DNA of 64,000 nucleotides. Origin: Parascedosporium putredinis. Taxonomy: Eukaryota > Ascomycota > Sordariomycetes > Microascales > Microascaceae. A model generated the notes under the pieces. The model searched no databases, had not been told where the DNA came from, and was given only the letters and a program-made list of their open reading frames with translations. Position 1 is the first letter of the stretch. Every line of letters starts with the position of its first letter. The translations under genes and the position numbers were made by a program. The stretch lies in contig CASHTG010000002.1 of the NCBI GenBank assembly GCA_949357655.1, forward strand, positions 434,001 through 498,000, read 5' to 3'. Below, piece by piece: positions 38,812-49,441 of this stretch.

Positions 38812-39530
38812 CCGCGGACACGCATGTACTACACAGCGCACGGCGGCGCATGCGGGTTCCGGGAAAGGGGGCTGGGTAACAACAATGTTATGATGAAAGG
38901 AGGGCCAAAGAACAAGGATGATGGGGGGGAACAGAAGAAGGACCAGGGAAAAAGAAGAAGGGGACAAAAGAAAAAGAAAAAGAAAAAAGGGTTCCTTTGA
39001 GGAACTGAGCCTCGCTGTCCGTATTGGTGACATTGGTGACACAGCAGACGCCACAGCAGAATCCAGGCGCATTTCCACCTCTCAGCTGGGAAAAAGACCC
39101 AACCCAGGGTCAGCGGGAGCGGGCTGCGGCGAACAGGGCATCCCGCCAAGTATCAACCAGTAATTAGCTTTGGTAGGCCAGCCAGACACGAGAAGGAGAG
39201 AGAGCAGTGCGAGCATTTTGGGTACTTGCAGAGTGGTCATGGTCATGGTCATCCTGCTCCGTGGCTCAATCGTGCGTGTCTGGCGTCTGACGAATGATGC
39301 CAGCCATGTTTGAGTGGTACCAACAGTACAGCCCCACCTCCTACCCCTTGTCGACAGGGAAAGGGAAAATAAAAGAGAAAAGAAAGAGAAAGGATCCATC
39401 GTACAAGTAGATGCGAGATGGGTTGACGATACGAGTCTCTGGTAGGACGGAGAGGAAGAAGGGAGGAGGGAGGAGGGATGGAAAGGAACATGGAAGGGGG
39501 ACGCAGAAAGACCAAAACCTGGGCCAACAT

Positions 39531-39557
39531 ACAACAGTGACAACAGTGACAACAGTG
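39531..39557 (+). repeat. 9-bp tandem repeat (ACAACAGTG x3)
   Basis: Three exact copies of ACAACAGTG, followed by two diverged copies (GACATTACAGTG, GACACTACAG). Function unknown. Confidence 0.8.
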
Positions 39558-40350
39558 GACATTACAGTGGACACTACAGAGGTACTCGCGGGCGGGACAA
39601 AAAGAGAGGGCATTCTTCAATTGATCCATTGTTCTCTTTGCTGACAGACTCGGGCCCGTTGTGTCGATTGCATCCCGATCGCCGGGTTATGAACTGCTCA
39701 ATTTGTTGAGAACCAGGTTTTTCTTTTTTTTCTCTCTTTACCCTCATTTGGGAATGCGACGCGGACGGGACCAAAAGAAGCCGGGCCTATAGACAATCAG
39801 ATCCGGGAGTTGGAAAAGAAAAAAGGTGGGAAGAAATTGTGGGAGAATGAAGAAGATGAAAAAGCAAACGATGCCCATGTGCGCAGGTGAAGCGAAGCGG
39901 AGTAATTTTCAGTGTTATAGCGAGGCATCGTTTGGTCAACGGGTGTATACTTGATTATCTGCGCAAATCGCGATAGCAAAAGCCCATCTGAGCCGAAAAC
40001 GATGCTCTCTCGTTTACACTCACCCTCGAACCGAAGAAAGAAAAAAGTGATCGGCACCCTTTGGGCGAAATCTCTTCGGTCCAGTATGCCCTGCAGCATT
40101 GCTTCTTCAGGTTACCCGAGGACGGAATTGGGCTGGGAGTCGCTAGTGACAAGAGTGACAAGCCGGTATCATTCCACTTGCACATCCCCAGCTTCACGTC
40201 TCTCCCATCATCGTCCAAGAACGTACATTGACTGCCGGACCTTCTTCCGCAAGACCACAGCATGTCAACTCACGTCCATCGTAGGCTATACACTAGGAAG
40301 AACTAATCACATTTTTATTCCCAATTATCCTTGGAAAAACACATTGCACA

Positions 40351-40367
40351 GGAGGGGAGGGGAGGGG
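40351..40367 (+). repeat. G-rich tract, possible quadruplex
   Basis: GGAGGGGAGGGGAGGGG: one G2 and three G4 runs separated by single A, about 200 bp beyond the stop codon of the next gene (minus strand), so in its 3' region. Confidence 0.7.
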
Positions 40368-40563
40368 TATCTTTTTCGTCCATCTGTGAAATCTCGTATC
40401 ATGTGCATGCATGACATGATGCCTTGGGGTCTTCATCCATGTGTCTAATTCGTGAGAATTCTTCATCTCTTTCAGCCCACCTAGAGAAAAGCTGGAAAAT
40501 AACCAAAAAAGAAAAAGGAAAAAAAAAAAAAAGAAAGAAAGCGAATCGGCCCTACCCTCTCTT

Positions 40564-42355
40564 TTATTCCTTCCCCGCCGAACCCTCAACAACCTCCGAG
40601 ATGACCTGCTGAATCCTAACAATCGCCTCCTCCGCCGAGCCACAATCCAGCCCGTCCCTCACAAGTCCGGGCAATGCCCCCGGCATCGTCCCCGCTTCCG
40701 TTCCCGGCAACGGCACGCCGCCATCCTCCTCCTCCTCCTCCACCGACGGCTCGTCCGGGAGAACCTCGAGGTCCGCCTCCACGCTGTTCGCAAACCGAAC
40801 TTCCTCGGACGGCTCGACGGGGGCGAATACCACCCATCCACCGGATACCCTAGCACGAGACGGTGCGCGCCCAGCAGAGCTCGCGCAAACACCGCCTCCG
40901 GCTCCCACGGCCAGCCCCCAGTTGCGCCAGGAACCTTGAGAGCCGTCCACTCGTGCCAGAGCGTCCTCAGCGCACCCATCTCCGCCAATATACGCACGTA
41001 CTCTGGGAAAGCCCTCTCGCGGACAAACTTCCCCGTCATGGCCGCTCGAAACGAAGGCTGGCCGCGATCTGCCGCGGGCGCGCCCACGAGTAGGTAGAGT
41101 AAAGCCTCACGCGTAAACTGATCGATGCCCGGTTCCGACGCGCTCCTCAACCTCGAAGCGAGTGCCTCGAGCGTGGCCCGGACGCTCTCCGGGAACGACG
41201 CGAGGCCACGCCCCGGCGCTGCGGCGTGGGCCTCGAGCGCAAGCCCCAAATAGCGCGCCACGAAATCGAGGTGGAACGCCTTGCCCGACTGCTCGAGCGC
41301 GACGAGGTGGAAGCGCGCATCGAGCCGGGAGTCCTGTGCCGCGAGGCACTGCTCCAGACTGATGATGAGCCCGAGTAAGACGTATGGGTCCTTCCACTCC
41401 GCGGGGAGGGTCCCGGTGGCGATGGACTCGTAGACGCGCTCCTGTTCGCTTTCTAGTCTGGGGATCGCGACCCCCTGTCGTAAGCTGAGCGTGAGGAGCC
41501 TGCGGAGCGCGGGGAGGTCTTTTGCGCCGCTGTACACTTGGGTGAGAGCCGGAAGTGATGCGGGCGGGGTGGTTTCGGACGCTGTGAGAGCGGAAGCTGC
41601 CCAGGCCAAGAGCGGGCCCTCGTCTTGTCGCGCGGTGGAGGGCATGTTGTTCCGACGTAGCATTTCGGCGTAGGATTGGGGATGCAAGGGGATCCACGCG
41701 TATTCGCCTGCGCACTAGGTCCACCGGCTGATGATTGTGGTAATGAAGGTGGTGGCCCCGCAGCGCGATCGAGAGCAAGTCGGCATCTCGTAGCCGCCAG
41801 AGGGTAGAGCTGCTAGGATCGTAATACCCCTGTTTCTCTCCCACCACCGCGGCGCCGTCCTCGCCCACCGCTTGGCGTTGACCCCTCGCGCAGGTCGTAA
41901 ATCTCGCTCGGCCCTTACCCATAGCTCCGGGCGTGAACAACATTGCCCGCTTGACACCCCACGTTCGTCCACAGGACGCACCAGCACCATAGTCTCGTGC
42001 GCCGCGCGGGCTACCTGCGGCCACGTCCATCACGGCGCTTCTGCACGTAGAGGATGCCTCGACCGGCGCCCCTCTTCGTTTCCATTCCCGGGACCAAGAG
42101 GTTCGAGGTAGTGGTGGTGGCGGCGCTGCCATCCTGGACGCCGTGGACAGGGATCTTGGAAAGCCAGCGCTTAGTCGTAGACTCGTGCTGCTCGTGGGCC
42201 CGCTCCCGCGGTCGTGCCTGGCAGGAGAAGCACGCGCCGGCTGATCCGTGGCGGGATTGAGGCGGCGGGGGCCAGCCTGGTGGGACCCGCAGCCTGGCCC
42301 CTCGTTCGAGCTGGAGGAGTGCCCTGGATGGTGCGGGAGCCTTGCCTACGACCAT
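40564..42355 (-). CDS. Unrecognised protein, probably mitochondrial, helical C-terminal half
   Basis: I do not recognise this gene. It reads as one intronless gene of about 598 residues if five missing bases are restored: near 42015, at C4 41957-41960, two around 41695-41715, and near 40840. The N-terminus (MVVGKAPAPSRALLQLERG) is basic and lacks acidic residues for about 16 positions, like a mitochondrial presequence. Motifs to search with: KRWLSKIPVHGVQDG, RAMLFTPGAMGKGRARF, DADLLSIALRGHHLHYHNH, YAWIPLHPQSYAEMLRRNN. The C-terminal ~350 residues are predicted by eye to be amphipathic helices (PALRRLLTLSLRQGVAI, WKDPYVLLGLIISLEQCL, REALLYLLVGAPAA), resembling helical-repeat organelle proteins. 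It ends in an acidic stretch. Long uninterrupted conserved-looking frames and GC-rich third positions support coding. It is divergent from SYF2, with 712 bp between the starts. Confidence 0.62.
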
Positions 42356-43067
42356 GCTTGGCAATAAAGAAAAAAAGGTGGTAAACGGGGAGATAGGCTA
42401 GCGTGGAAGGGGAGATGAAATTGTGTATGCGGCCGACTTGTGAAGCCGCCTACCCCTTCCCCCTTTGGATACCGGGGGCTCTTCACCGGCCCGGGTGGGT
42501 GGAGCCAAGCTTTCGGGGGGCTAGCTACAGCTGTAACCGAAGAGGAAAGTGAGATCTTGTGCCGGCTCCGAGAGTGGGGTCAGGCTCGCCGGATGTTGCA
42601 ACAATCTTCTTTGTCATCCCTTCTTCTCGAATTGGGTGTGAACAGGAAAATGAAAGATTGGCGGCACTGTGTAGGCGGTTTGGTGCGGGCTGTCAGGAGC
42701 TTCGCTCGTCAAAATTAATTTGTATGGCTGCTTATGTAACACATAACCAGCAACGGCTGGCCTGAGCGACGTCTTGAATTTGTTGCGTAGGAATTCACCC
42801 CCAGTTCGAGCCAGTGAAAGCATCATCCAAAGCCACATTCACGACCCTCCCTTCCTTTCGAGGACACATACTGAACATACTGGGCCACTATCCCCAACGC
42901 CAACTTGAGACGACATCGCCGCTGATTACGTCGAAGAAAACAAAGTCCACATCTCACCCTTCTACACCTACAGACACCGCCCCGAAAACACCAGAACACA
43001 AAAAGGCACGAACCACGCCCCTCCCCTCCTTGCCTCCAACCCACCTCTCGAAAACACACCATCCATC
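42356..43067. other. Divergent promoter between the unrecognised gene and SYF2
   Basis: A 712-bp head-to-head intergenic region, so it must hold both promoters. The SYF2 side is rich in C/A, typical of a fungal leader. No TATA box is clear. Confidence 0.5.
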
Positions 43068-44001
43068 ATGCCTCCCGCCAAGAAGAGAAAGACCCAACGG
43101 GTCGAAGAGCCCGCCGCCGCCCCCGAGGAATCACCAGCCCAAGCCCCGCCCTCCCCGAGCAAGCGACAGCCCCCGCCCCCGCTACACAGGCCTCCGAGGA
43201 GTCCCCATCAGACACCAACGCCGCCGCCGCGCCGGCAGCGACATCATCATCCTCCTCCTCCTCCGCAGACCGCCTAGCGCGCTTCAAGGCCCTCAAAGCG
43301 CGAGCCAAAGAATCCTCCGAGGAGAACTTCAAAGCCGCGACGAAAGAAGCCCAGCGCGCCACAGTCGACCCGTCCCAGCTCCCCGCGCTGCAGCGCAAGC
43401 ACGCCGTCGCGTCGCACAAGCTCCTCAAGGCCGACGTGGAGGAGGCCGGGGGCGACTTTGAGCGCAAGCGGGCGTGGGACTGGACGGTGGACGAGAGCGA
43501 GGCGTGGGACCGGCGGCTCAAGAAGAAGGCGGGCCGGCGGGACGAGAACGCGTTTGCCGGGTACGCGTCCGAGGCGGGTAAAGTGTACAAGCGGCAGCTG
43601 CGCGCCAACATGGCGGCGCCGGACCTGGAGCGCTACGAAAAGGACAAGATGCGGGCGATTGAGCGCGCGGCGGCGAGCGGGGGCTCGACATCGTCGAGAC
43701 CGAGGACGGCGAGCTCATCGCCGTGGACAAGGACGGCACGTTTTACTCCACCGAGGACTCGACGACCTTTGCGGAGAGCAGGCCTGATAAGGCGGCCGTG
43801 GATAGGTTGGTCGAGGACCTGCGTAGAGCTGAGGAGCAGAGGCTCAAGAAGAGGAGGGAGAGGATGGCCAAGGACGGCGATGACGGCGATGTGACGTACA
43901 TCAACGAGAAGAATAAGCAGTTCAACCAGAAGCTGGCGAGATTCTACGACAAGTACACTTCGGATCTGCGGGACAGTTTCGAACGCGGTACCATGATTTA
44001 A
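43068..44001 (+). CDS. SYF2: Pre-mRNA-splicing factor Syf2
   Basis: Single exon of 311 residues after restoring two missing bases (C5 43170-43174 and G5 43679-43683). It starts MPPAKKRKTQRVEEP (nuclear basic signal), followed by a Pro/Ala/Ser-rich linker. The SYF2 domain covers the rest: RLARFKALKARAKESSEEN, KRAWDWTVDESEAWDRRL, AFAGYASEAGKVYKRQL, LERYEKDK, and the end KNKQFNQKLARFYDKYTSD plus LRDSFERGTMI. Syf2 is a subunit of the Prp19-associated (NineTeen) complex; it sits in the active spliceosome next to Clf1 and Isy1 and supports the splicing steps and cell-cycle progression in yeast. The first break shifts the N-terminal linker and the second splits the domain, so the protein appears as three partial ORFs. 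The gene is convergent with COQ11, 403 bp away. Confidence 0.95.
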
Positions 44002-44404
44002 AGGCTCGAAGGATGATGAGGGTGTAGGGGGCCGGGATTGGTGTTGTGAGCAGATCCATATGGCAGTAGAGACAGGCACGAAAGTTTGAAAGGGGAAGTG
44101 GTGCTGCGAGACAAGAACGATCAGTATAAACACAACAAGGCATAGTGGAATAGTCTTTTTCTATTTATTCTTACAGTCTATCGCTGTCTGTCCGTTTTGT
44201 TCAGCAGCGTGCTGGGCTTGGTAATAGGTGGTTATTGATACATGTAAAAAAATCCTTTAGATGAACCAAAATAAAATAAAAGGCCCAGATGTCTACACTT
44301 TGAACACCATCGTTTGTCCCCGCAAGTCGTACACGTTCCTCGCGTTGTCGCTTCTTCTACTTTTTTCTTTCTTTTTCATGATTTTCATTCCCTTTTCTTT
44401 TTCC
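44002..44404. other. 3' regions of convergent SYF2 and COQ11
   Basis: A 403-bp tail-to-tail gap, AT-rich and T-rich, as expected for 3' untranslated DNA. No gene seen. Confidence 0.5.
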
Positions 44405-45372
44405 TTACAACATGCTCCTCCTCCATGACCTCGTCGCCAGCTCTTCGATCCGCTCCGTCTCCACTGGCCCGCTCACGGACTCATCCTCCAGGGCCTCGAC
44501 GGCGCCCTCGGCAATGGTATCCACCTTGACGGGTTTCATGCCGCCAGCGCCCATGACCTTGCTGAATACGCCACCGGTCAGTGAGTTGAAGATGGTGCCA
44601 GCTCCTGTGGCGGCGGCGATGCCGAGCGTAAGGCCCCTAGAGGCGTCGTACATGAAGGGTGGACGCAGGAAGACGTTCCTCATGTTGGGGAAGTTGCTCG
44701 CAATCACCTCTTCGGCCTCGCGCTTGGTGGTGAGGTAGCGGGCCGGCACGCCGGGGGCCCAGCGATGGCGGAGACGAAACCAAAGGTACGGACGCCGGCG
44801 GCCTCGGCGTGGCGGGCGAGCGCGATGGCGCTATCGCGGTTCATGACCTCGTAGGACATTTGGTCGCGGGGGTCGGCGGGTCGGATGTCCTCGGCCGCGA
44901 GGGGTCGGCAGCGCCGGGACGCGGGACGGAGGAGGCAAAGGACTTGCGCAGGGCGTCGAGCGGGGATTGGGTGCCGCGGACAATGCCCTTGTAGTCGGCT
45001 TCGAGGAGGATGCCGGTCGAGTGCACGACGCAGTCGCGCCGGCGAGGAGGAGCTGTAGGTCGCGGGGCGTAGTATGTCGGCGCGCTCCCAGGTGACCTTG
45101 CGAGCCCAGGGGGCGCGGCGGTCGAGGCTGTTACGGTGTCCCAGCGAGGCTCTCCGGATCGGCTATGGGTAGGGTGGACGAAGGGGTAAGCGCGGTTTTT
45201 GGAGATATAGGGCGGGAAACAAGGAATGGACGGGGAGGAAAAAATCAAGTAAAGGGACTTTTCCTTACCTTATGGAGGTGACGTCCCACCCGCGGGCGAC
45301 GGCGAACTTGCAGATGCGCGAACCTAGGAAGCCATTGCCGCCAGCAACGACGAGCCTCTTGGCGGCGGACAT
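44405..45372 (-). CDS. COQ11: Coq11-type atypical short-chain dehydrogenase (coenzyme Q synthome)
   Basis: Complement of exons 45269-45372 and 44405-45162; the 106-nt intron has donor GTAAGG and acceptor ATAG. About 288 residues after restoring five missing bases (G5 45109-45113; two near 45020-45055; G5 44868-44872; near 44758). It begins MSAAKRLVVAGGNGFLGSR: beta-strand plus the GxxGxxG dinucleotide loop of a Rossmann fold. Later blocks are SRSGEPRW, GILLEADYKGIVRG, MNRDSAIALARHAE, the YxxxK-like pair in ARYLTTKREAEE, and FLRPPFMYD. The pattern matches yeast YLR290C/Coq11, a mitochondrial atypical SDR bound to the coenzyme Q biosynthetic complex. A NDUFA9-like relative is the main alternative, but that family is longer. 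The exact reaction is not established from sequence. It is transcribed divergently from YAF9. Confidence 0.88.
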
Positions 45373-46384
45373 GTTGGGCTGGCGATGTTTATTCTTTTAT
45401 TCCTCTGCCGGCGCAGTGTGCCCAAGCTCTTCTTGAGCTCTCCTCCTAAGGGGACGCGGTGGGGTGATTTCTGCGTGCACGAAGCAAAGTGGACGGGCGG
45501 CTGCAGGTTGGCTTTCAAAGGAAAGGGAGTCGAAAGCTAGGCTAATCGTCTCGTTGCCGTAGTTATCTGAGACCTAGAGAGAGACAAGGCAAGGTTCGCG
45601 GTCGGGTGGAGTGAGGCCAAAGGAGAGAAGAAGGAAAACGGGGAAAAGGGATCGTAAGGCGCGACCGGATCGGTTGTGGTGAGGTTGCTGGAGCTGTGGA
45701 GGTACGTCAGAAAAGTGGTGCCACAAATTTTAGACAGGGGCTGTTATCGATCGATCAGTGCAAAAAAGCTCGCTTGGGGGCATTGATCAATCAAAGCTTG
45801 GGATTTTTAGTTAGAGCCAGCAGAGATCCTCAGCAAACACTCTCCTTTGCTTGTCTTGTATCTAAGGCAGGAGCTCACCTCACACCAGGCTATTTTGCAC
45901 CAATGTATAAAAGAGTATCTGAAAAAAAAATTTAGATGAGGGATACATATAAGCTACAGCAGGAAGCAAAGGTTTCAAGATCTTTCACTATTTGTCAATG
46001 CTAGGAATAGCTACTGTATGAAGGCTGAGCTGTTCTATCAAATAAGGCAGCTCGAATTCCATAAATGCAAGCTTGATAATTTATGGCATGGCCGGAACCT
46101 GGGAAGTCACGAATGTATCGAGCTCTTGCTCCTTCCAAAAGTTTGGGGGTGTTTTCTCTGTAAAAGAGTGGGTCTCTAAAACAACTGAAGGGTTCGCGAC
46201 TCAAGGCTCAACTCCCACTTCAACCTCGCCCCTCCACCCCACGTTATTCCCGTCTTGCTCTTCCCAACTCCACCCCCATCTACACCTGCTTTCCACACGC
46301 CAATCGAAAATATAGCGGGGACAACAAAGGAAAAGATCGAAGAAGAGTGCAACACAAGGGCACTTTTCCATCCTTTTTCCTGCC
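45373..46384. other. Divergent promoter region of COQ11 and YAF9
   Basis: About 1 kb between two divergent starts. The middle (about 45690-46190) is clearly more AT-rich than its surroundings and contains TATAAAA (45905-45911) in + orientation, 475 bp before YAF9. The last 150 bp before YAF9 are pyrimidine-rich. Confidence 0.5.
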
Positions 46385-47326
46385 ATGGCGCCCCCGAACC
46401 AGCTCGGCAAGCGCATGAAGGGCGTCCAAATCAGTCGGCCCTTCATCTACGGCACTACTGCTCGCCCCTTTGATGAAAAGACGAATCCCAAGCCCCCTAC
46501 CGTGCCCGACGGCCACACACATTCCTGGCAGGTCTTTATTAAGGGCGTCGACGATACCGACATCACCTACTGGCTGCGGAGGGTTCAATTCAAGCTTCAC
46601 GAGTCTATCCCTAACCATGTTCGCAGTAAGGACCCCTTGCGCCCCTCCCCCGTAGACTTCTTCGACTTTGCAAACACTAACCCTCGCTGTCTCCTACTTC
46701 CCATAGTGATTGAAGGAGAAAAAGGCAAGGCCTTCATCGTCAACGAGACGGGCTGGGGCGAGTTCGAAATCACAATCAAACTCTACTACTCGAGCGAATC
46801 CGGCGAAAAGGCCCAGACCCTCTACCACCACCTCCGCCTGCACCCCTACGGCAAGAACGACGACGAAAAAGCCCGCTCGCGCCAACCCAACGGCGACATC
46901 GTCGCCTGGAACTACGAAGAGCAGCTGTTCAACGAACCCTACGAAGTCTTTTACAATATACTCACCTCGGGCGCCGCCGCGCCTTCCCGCACCGGCAACG
47001 CCTCCACCGCCTCCACCCCCGCAGGCAAGAAACAGAGCGCTGCCGCCGCCGCCGCTGCCGCCAACGCGACGCCCGATCCCGCTTCGGGCATCGTGTACGA
47101 ACGCTCCGCCCTCGTGCCCCAGCGCATGACGGCCGAGCAGCCCTTTTCCCGCGAGACCGAAGACTTAGAACGCGACCGCATCACCCGCGCCCTCGACAAG
47201 GTTGTCGGCTGGATCGACGAGACCAAGACCTCCAACCTAGAAAAGGAGAAGCTGCTTGCCGAGCTCCGCGCCGAGAACGCCGCCGCCGCCGCCAGCGGTC
47301 CCCAGACGAAGAAGGCGGGCGCCTAG
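46385..47326 (+). CDS. YAF9: YEATS-domain protein Yaf9 (SWR1 and NuA4 subunit)
   Basis: Exons 46385-46625 and 46707-47326; 286 residues and no frame damage. The 81-nt intron has GTAAGG, branch site ACTAAC and acceptor ATAG. The YEATS domain fills residues ~1-160: GKRMKGVQISRPFIYG, HTHSWQVFIKGVDDTDITYW, FKLHESIPNHVRM (across the junction), GWGEFEITIKLYY, YHHLRLHPYG. A Ser/Ala-rich linker follows, then a C-terminal coiled coil (EDLERDRITRALDKVVGWID and following) that in yeast docks Yaf9 to Swc4. The family reads acylated histone H3 lysines through an aromatic cage and helps deposit H2A.Z and acetylate H4 in the nucleus. Splicing is supported because joining the exons restores NHVRM-EGEKGKAF, whereas the unspliced frame inserts 27 foreign residues in the domain. 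The intron length is a multiple of three and has no stop. Confidence 0.95.
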   Translation: MAPPNQLGKRMKGVQISRPFIYGTTARPFDEKTNPKPPTVPDGHTHSWQVFIKGVDDTDITYWLRRVQFKLHESIPNHVRSKDPLRPSPVDFFDFANTNPRCLLLPIVIEGEKGKAFIVNETGWGEFEITIKLYYSSESGEKAQTLYHHLRLHPYGKNDDEKARSRQPNGDIVAWNYEEQLFNEPYEVFYNILTSGAAAPSRTGNASTASTPAGKKQSAAAAAAAANATPDPASGIVYERSALVPQRMTAEQPFSRETEDLERDRITRALDKVVGWIDETKTSNLEKEKLLAELRAENAAAAASGPQTKKAGA

Positions 47327-48425
47327 AAGGATGACCGCCGCGATTCGGGGGACGACGCGCGGATGCTACCGCCCCGCAGTCGCCGCAAGTCGACCAGGAA
47401 GAAGGAGGCCGACGGGGACTGGGGGCTTCGCCCAAGGATCTAGGCAGCGACGAGACCGGGAATCCCGAAGGTGAGAAACCACTACCACCACCACCACTTC
47501 AACAGAGGGGAAGCGCGGCCCATCCAGCTGCCACAGTTCCGAAGAGAAAGGTTGGCAGGCCGAGGAAGTCGGCTGTACCGGACGCCGCGTAACCAGTATG
47601 AGGAAACAGGGGAGGGAAGAAGAGCGAGGGAAGAAATCGTGGAGCTAAAAGGAAAGCTTACACGCCCGCTCGGATGAAGAGATGAAGGTCCAAGAGACAT
47701 CTGGCGGGCGGGGGTTTTACCCTCCATCTCTGGCGAACGGCCAGCGTCCTGTATGAGTAGTAGTGTACTTCAGAGAAACAAAGAGAATCAGCCAAGGCCG
47801 TCGGAGGAGGCAACCTACGCGAATTCATACGTATACGGCTCAATCGGTTGAACGGCTTTGCGGCAGGCGTCTGAGTCTGTTACAAGGAGACATAGGTGGG
47901 CGCAATGATTAAACATTCCACAGGTAGTCGAAACAAAAGTCGAGTTAGTACGTCATTCACAAAAATAAAGTTGTCATGGCGGAGGCCAGTCCAAGTTTAA
48001 AAAACCAAAAGGCTGTAATATTGAATTCTTTTTATCATTTGTTTTACTTTCGCACTTTTAATAAGAGTGGAATTTCTTCGAGCTCGGTTTCCTTCCAAAG
48101 GCCCAGCTCTCGATCGAAGAGCAGGCGAGGCCTCGTCCATCCAGGAAAAAGGTCGCCACATCATTACCCCCGACCCTCTCTCAACGACACGAAGTGCTGA
48201 GGGGCAAAATGGGGGAATTAAAAAAAAAAACATACGAGAACCTTGCCTCCCTTTCTAGGACAGTAATAAGGAAATAGATGATATGAGGAGAAAAAAAAAA
48301 AAAAAAAGAAAATGGTGAGGAAAAAGGAAAGATCAGTCTCAGTTGGGCTAGACCCCATCACCGGGCCAACGAAATCTGTTTTTGGTGTAATGTCAAGGGA
48401 TGAACATCGCCGGTCCCCTCCCAGG

Positions 48426-48442
48426 TATATATATATATATAT
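48426..48442. repeat. (TA)n microsatellite
   Basis: About eight TA units followed by GTATATGGATGTATG. Confidence 0.85.
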
Positions 48443-48864
48443 GTATATGGATGTATGACAGAGAAAATGCATACAGGGCCCCCAACCATATTATTTGGCG
48501 GTTGGCCCAGTTTTGCAATGGATAGACATAGGAAAAAATAATGATAGTAGTAGTTCAGTTGAACGATGGACAAATTCGACGATGAGCGAGGAATAGCATG
48601 TTGGAGAGGAAAGACGAGGGAAAAAAAAAAACGAAAAAAAGGATCTGCGATATGGGTATCACTACTAAGCAAATCCCCCATTTTGAAGCAGCTCCCCCAA
48701 AATTAATCTCTAAAAGCAAGGACCGCGAGAGCAATGGTGGGAAAACCAGTCGAGGTGAACGACAAACATGGGAAAATGAAAGCTGAAAAGGCAGGAAGTT
48801 CCATCACGGTTTCTTCTCCCCGAGAATGAGAATATGTTGTTTTGCTGCGGCGCCGGGGTCCGCA

Positions 48865-48913
48865 GGTGTGTGTGTTTGCGTGTGTTTGTATGGGTGTGCG
48901 TGCGTGTGTGAGT
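48865..48913 (+). repeat. GT-rich compound microsatellite
   Basis: Imperfect GTGTGT/GCGTGT repeats over about 50 bp; largely alternating purine and pyrimidine. Confidence 0.75.
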
Positions 48914-49441
48914 GATGAAGGCGATCATTGATGTCTTCTCTATAAAATGTCGTTCGAAACCGTGAAAACTCCCAGAACCTTTTCCCCTCCTTTTCCGTTT
49001 GATAACAAGTGTCGCTCCGTAAAAAAAAAAGTTTTCCCTTTTAAAACAAGTGTGTTGCTCTCCGACCTCCTTCTCCCCACATTCTCTCTCTCCCTTCCAA
49101 CACGCACCAATTTTTGAATGACAAGAGACAGATAGTGAAATGGCAAACAGCATAAACTCCCACGGTGTGTAGCAACAAGGTATGGTGGTAGTACACATTG
49201 GCGGTAAGGAGGACGTCGGAGGTCTTCCATAGCGCCAATGAAACCCGAAGTCGGGCCAGGCAACAAACAAAAGTCCAAACGCCATGCCGGTAGTGTATCG
49301 AAGCGCAGTAAAATGAAAATCAGGAACTCGATCCTGAAGTAGAAAAGACAACAAAGAGTTGAGATAGTTTCGACGTGATGGTCTGGGTAGTCGCAGACCG
49401 ATCCGGATCCTCACGTCCGGCTCAGGGAGAAAATGTAGTTT

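Larger units (their letters stand above)
35747..40563. other. 4.8-kb gene-poor region upstream of the Kelch gene
   Basis: The first 1-2 kb should contain the Kelch promoter; the far end is the 3' side of the next gene. No protein recognised. ORFs such as 36042-36749 (+) come from A-rich and (GA)n low-complexity DNA. Repeats: (GA)n at 36518-36541, a poly-A run near 36668, a CA-rich microsatellite at 38738-38811, a 9-bp repeat at 39531-39557 and a G-rich tract at 40351-40367. Confidence 0.4.
47327..49441. other. 2.1-kb region between convergent YAF9 and MDM34
   Basis: No gene supported. Both genes point into it, so it should hold only 3' regions. It contains an A run near 48288-48308, (TA)n at 48426-48442 and a GT-rich tract at 48865-48913. 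ORFs of up to 234 residues on the minus strand (48710-49414) are low-complexity with no motif. Confidence 0.45.

Noticed and set aside
49411..49441. MDM34 ending at 49411 with KNYIFSLSRT
   Set aside because: This tail is unlike the family; restoring one base at the G5 run 49463-49467 gives a PPPYEAASR end with a stop at 49442-49444.
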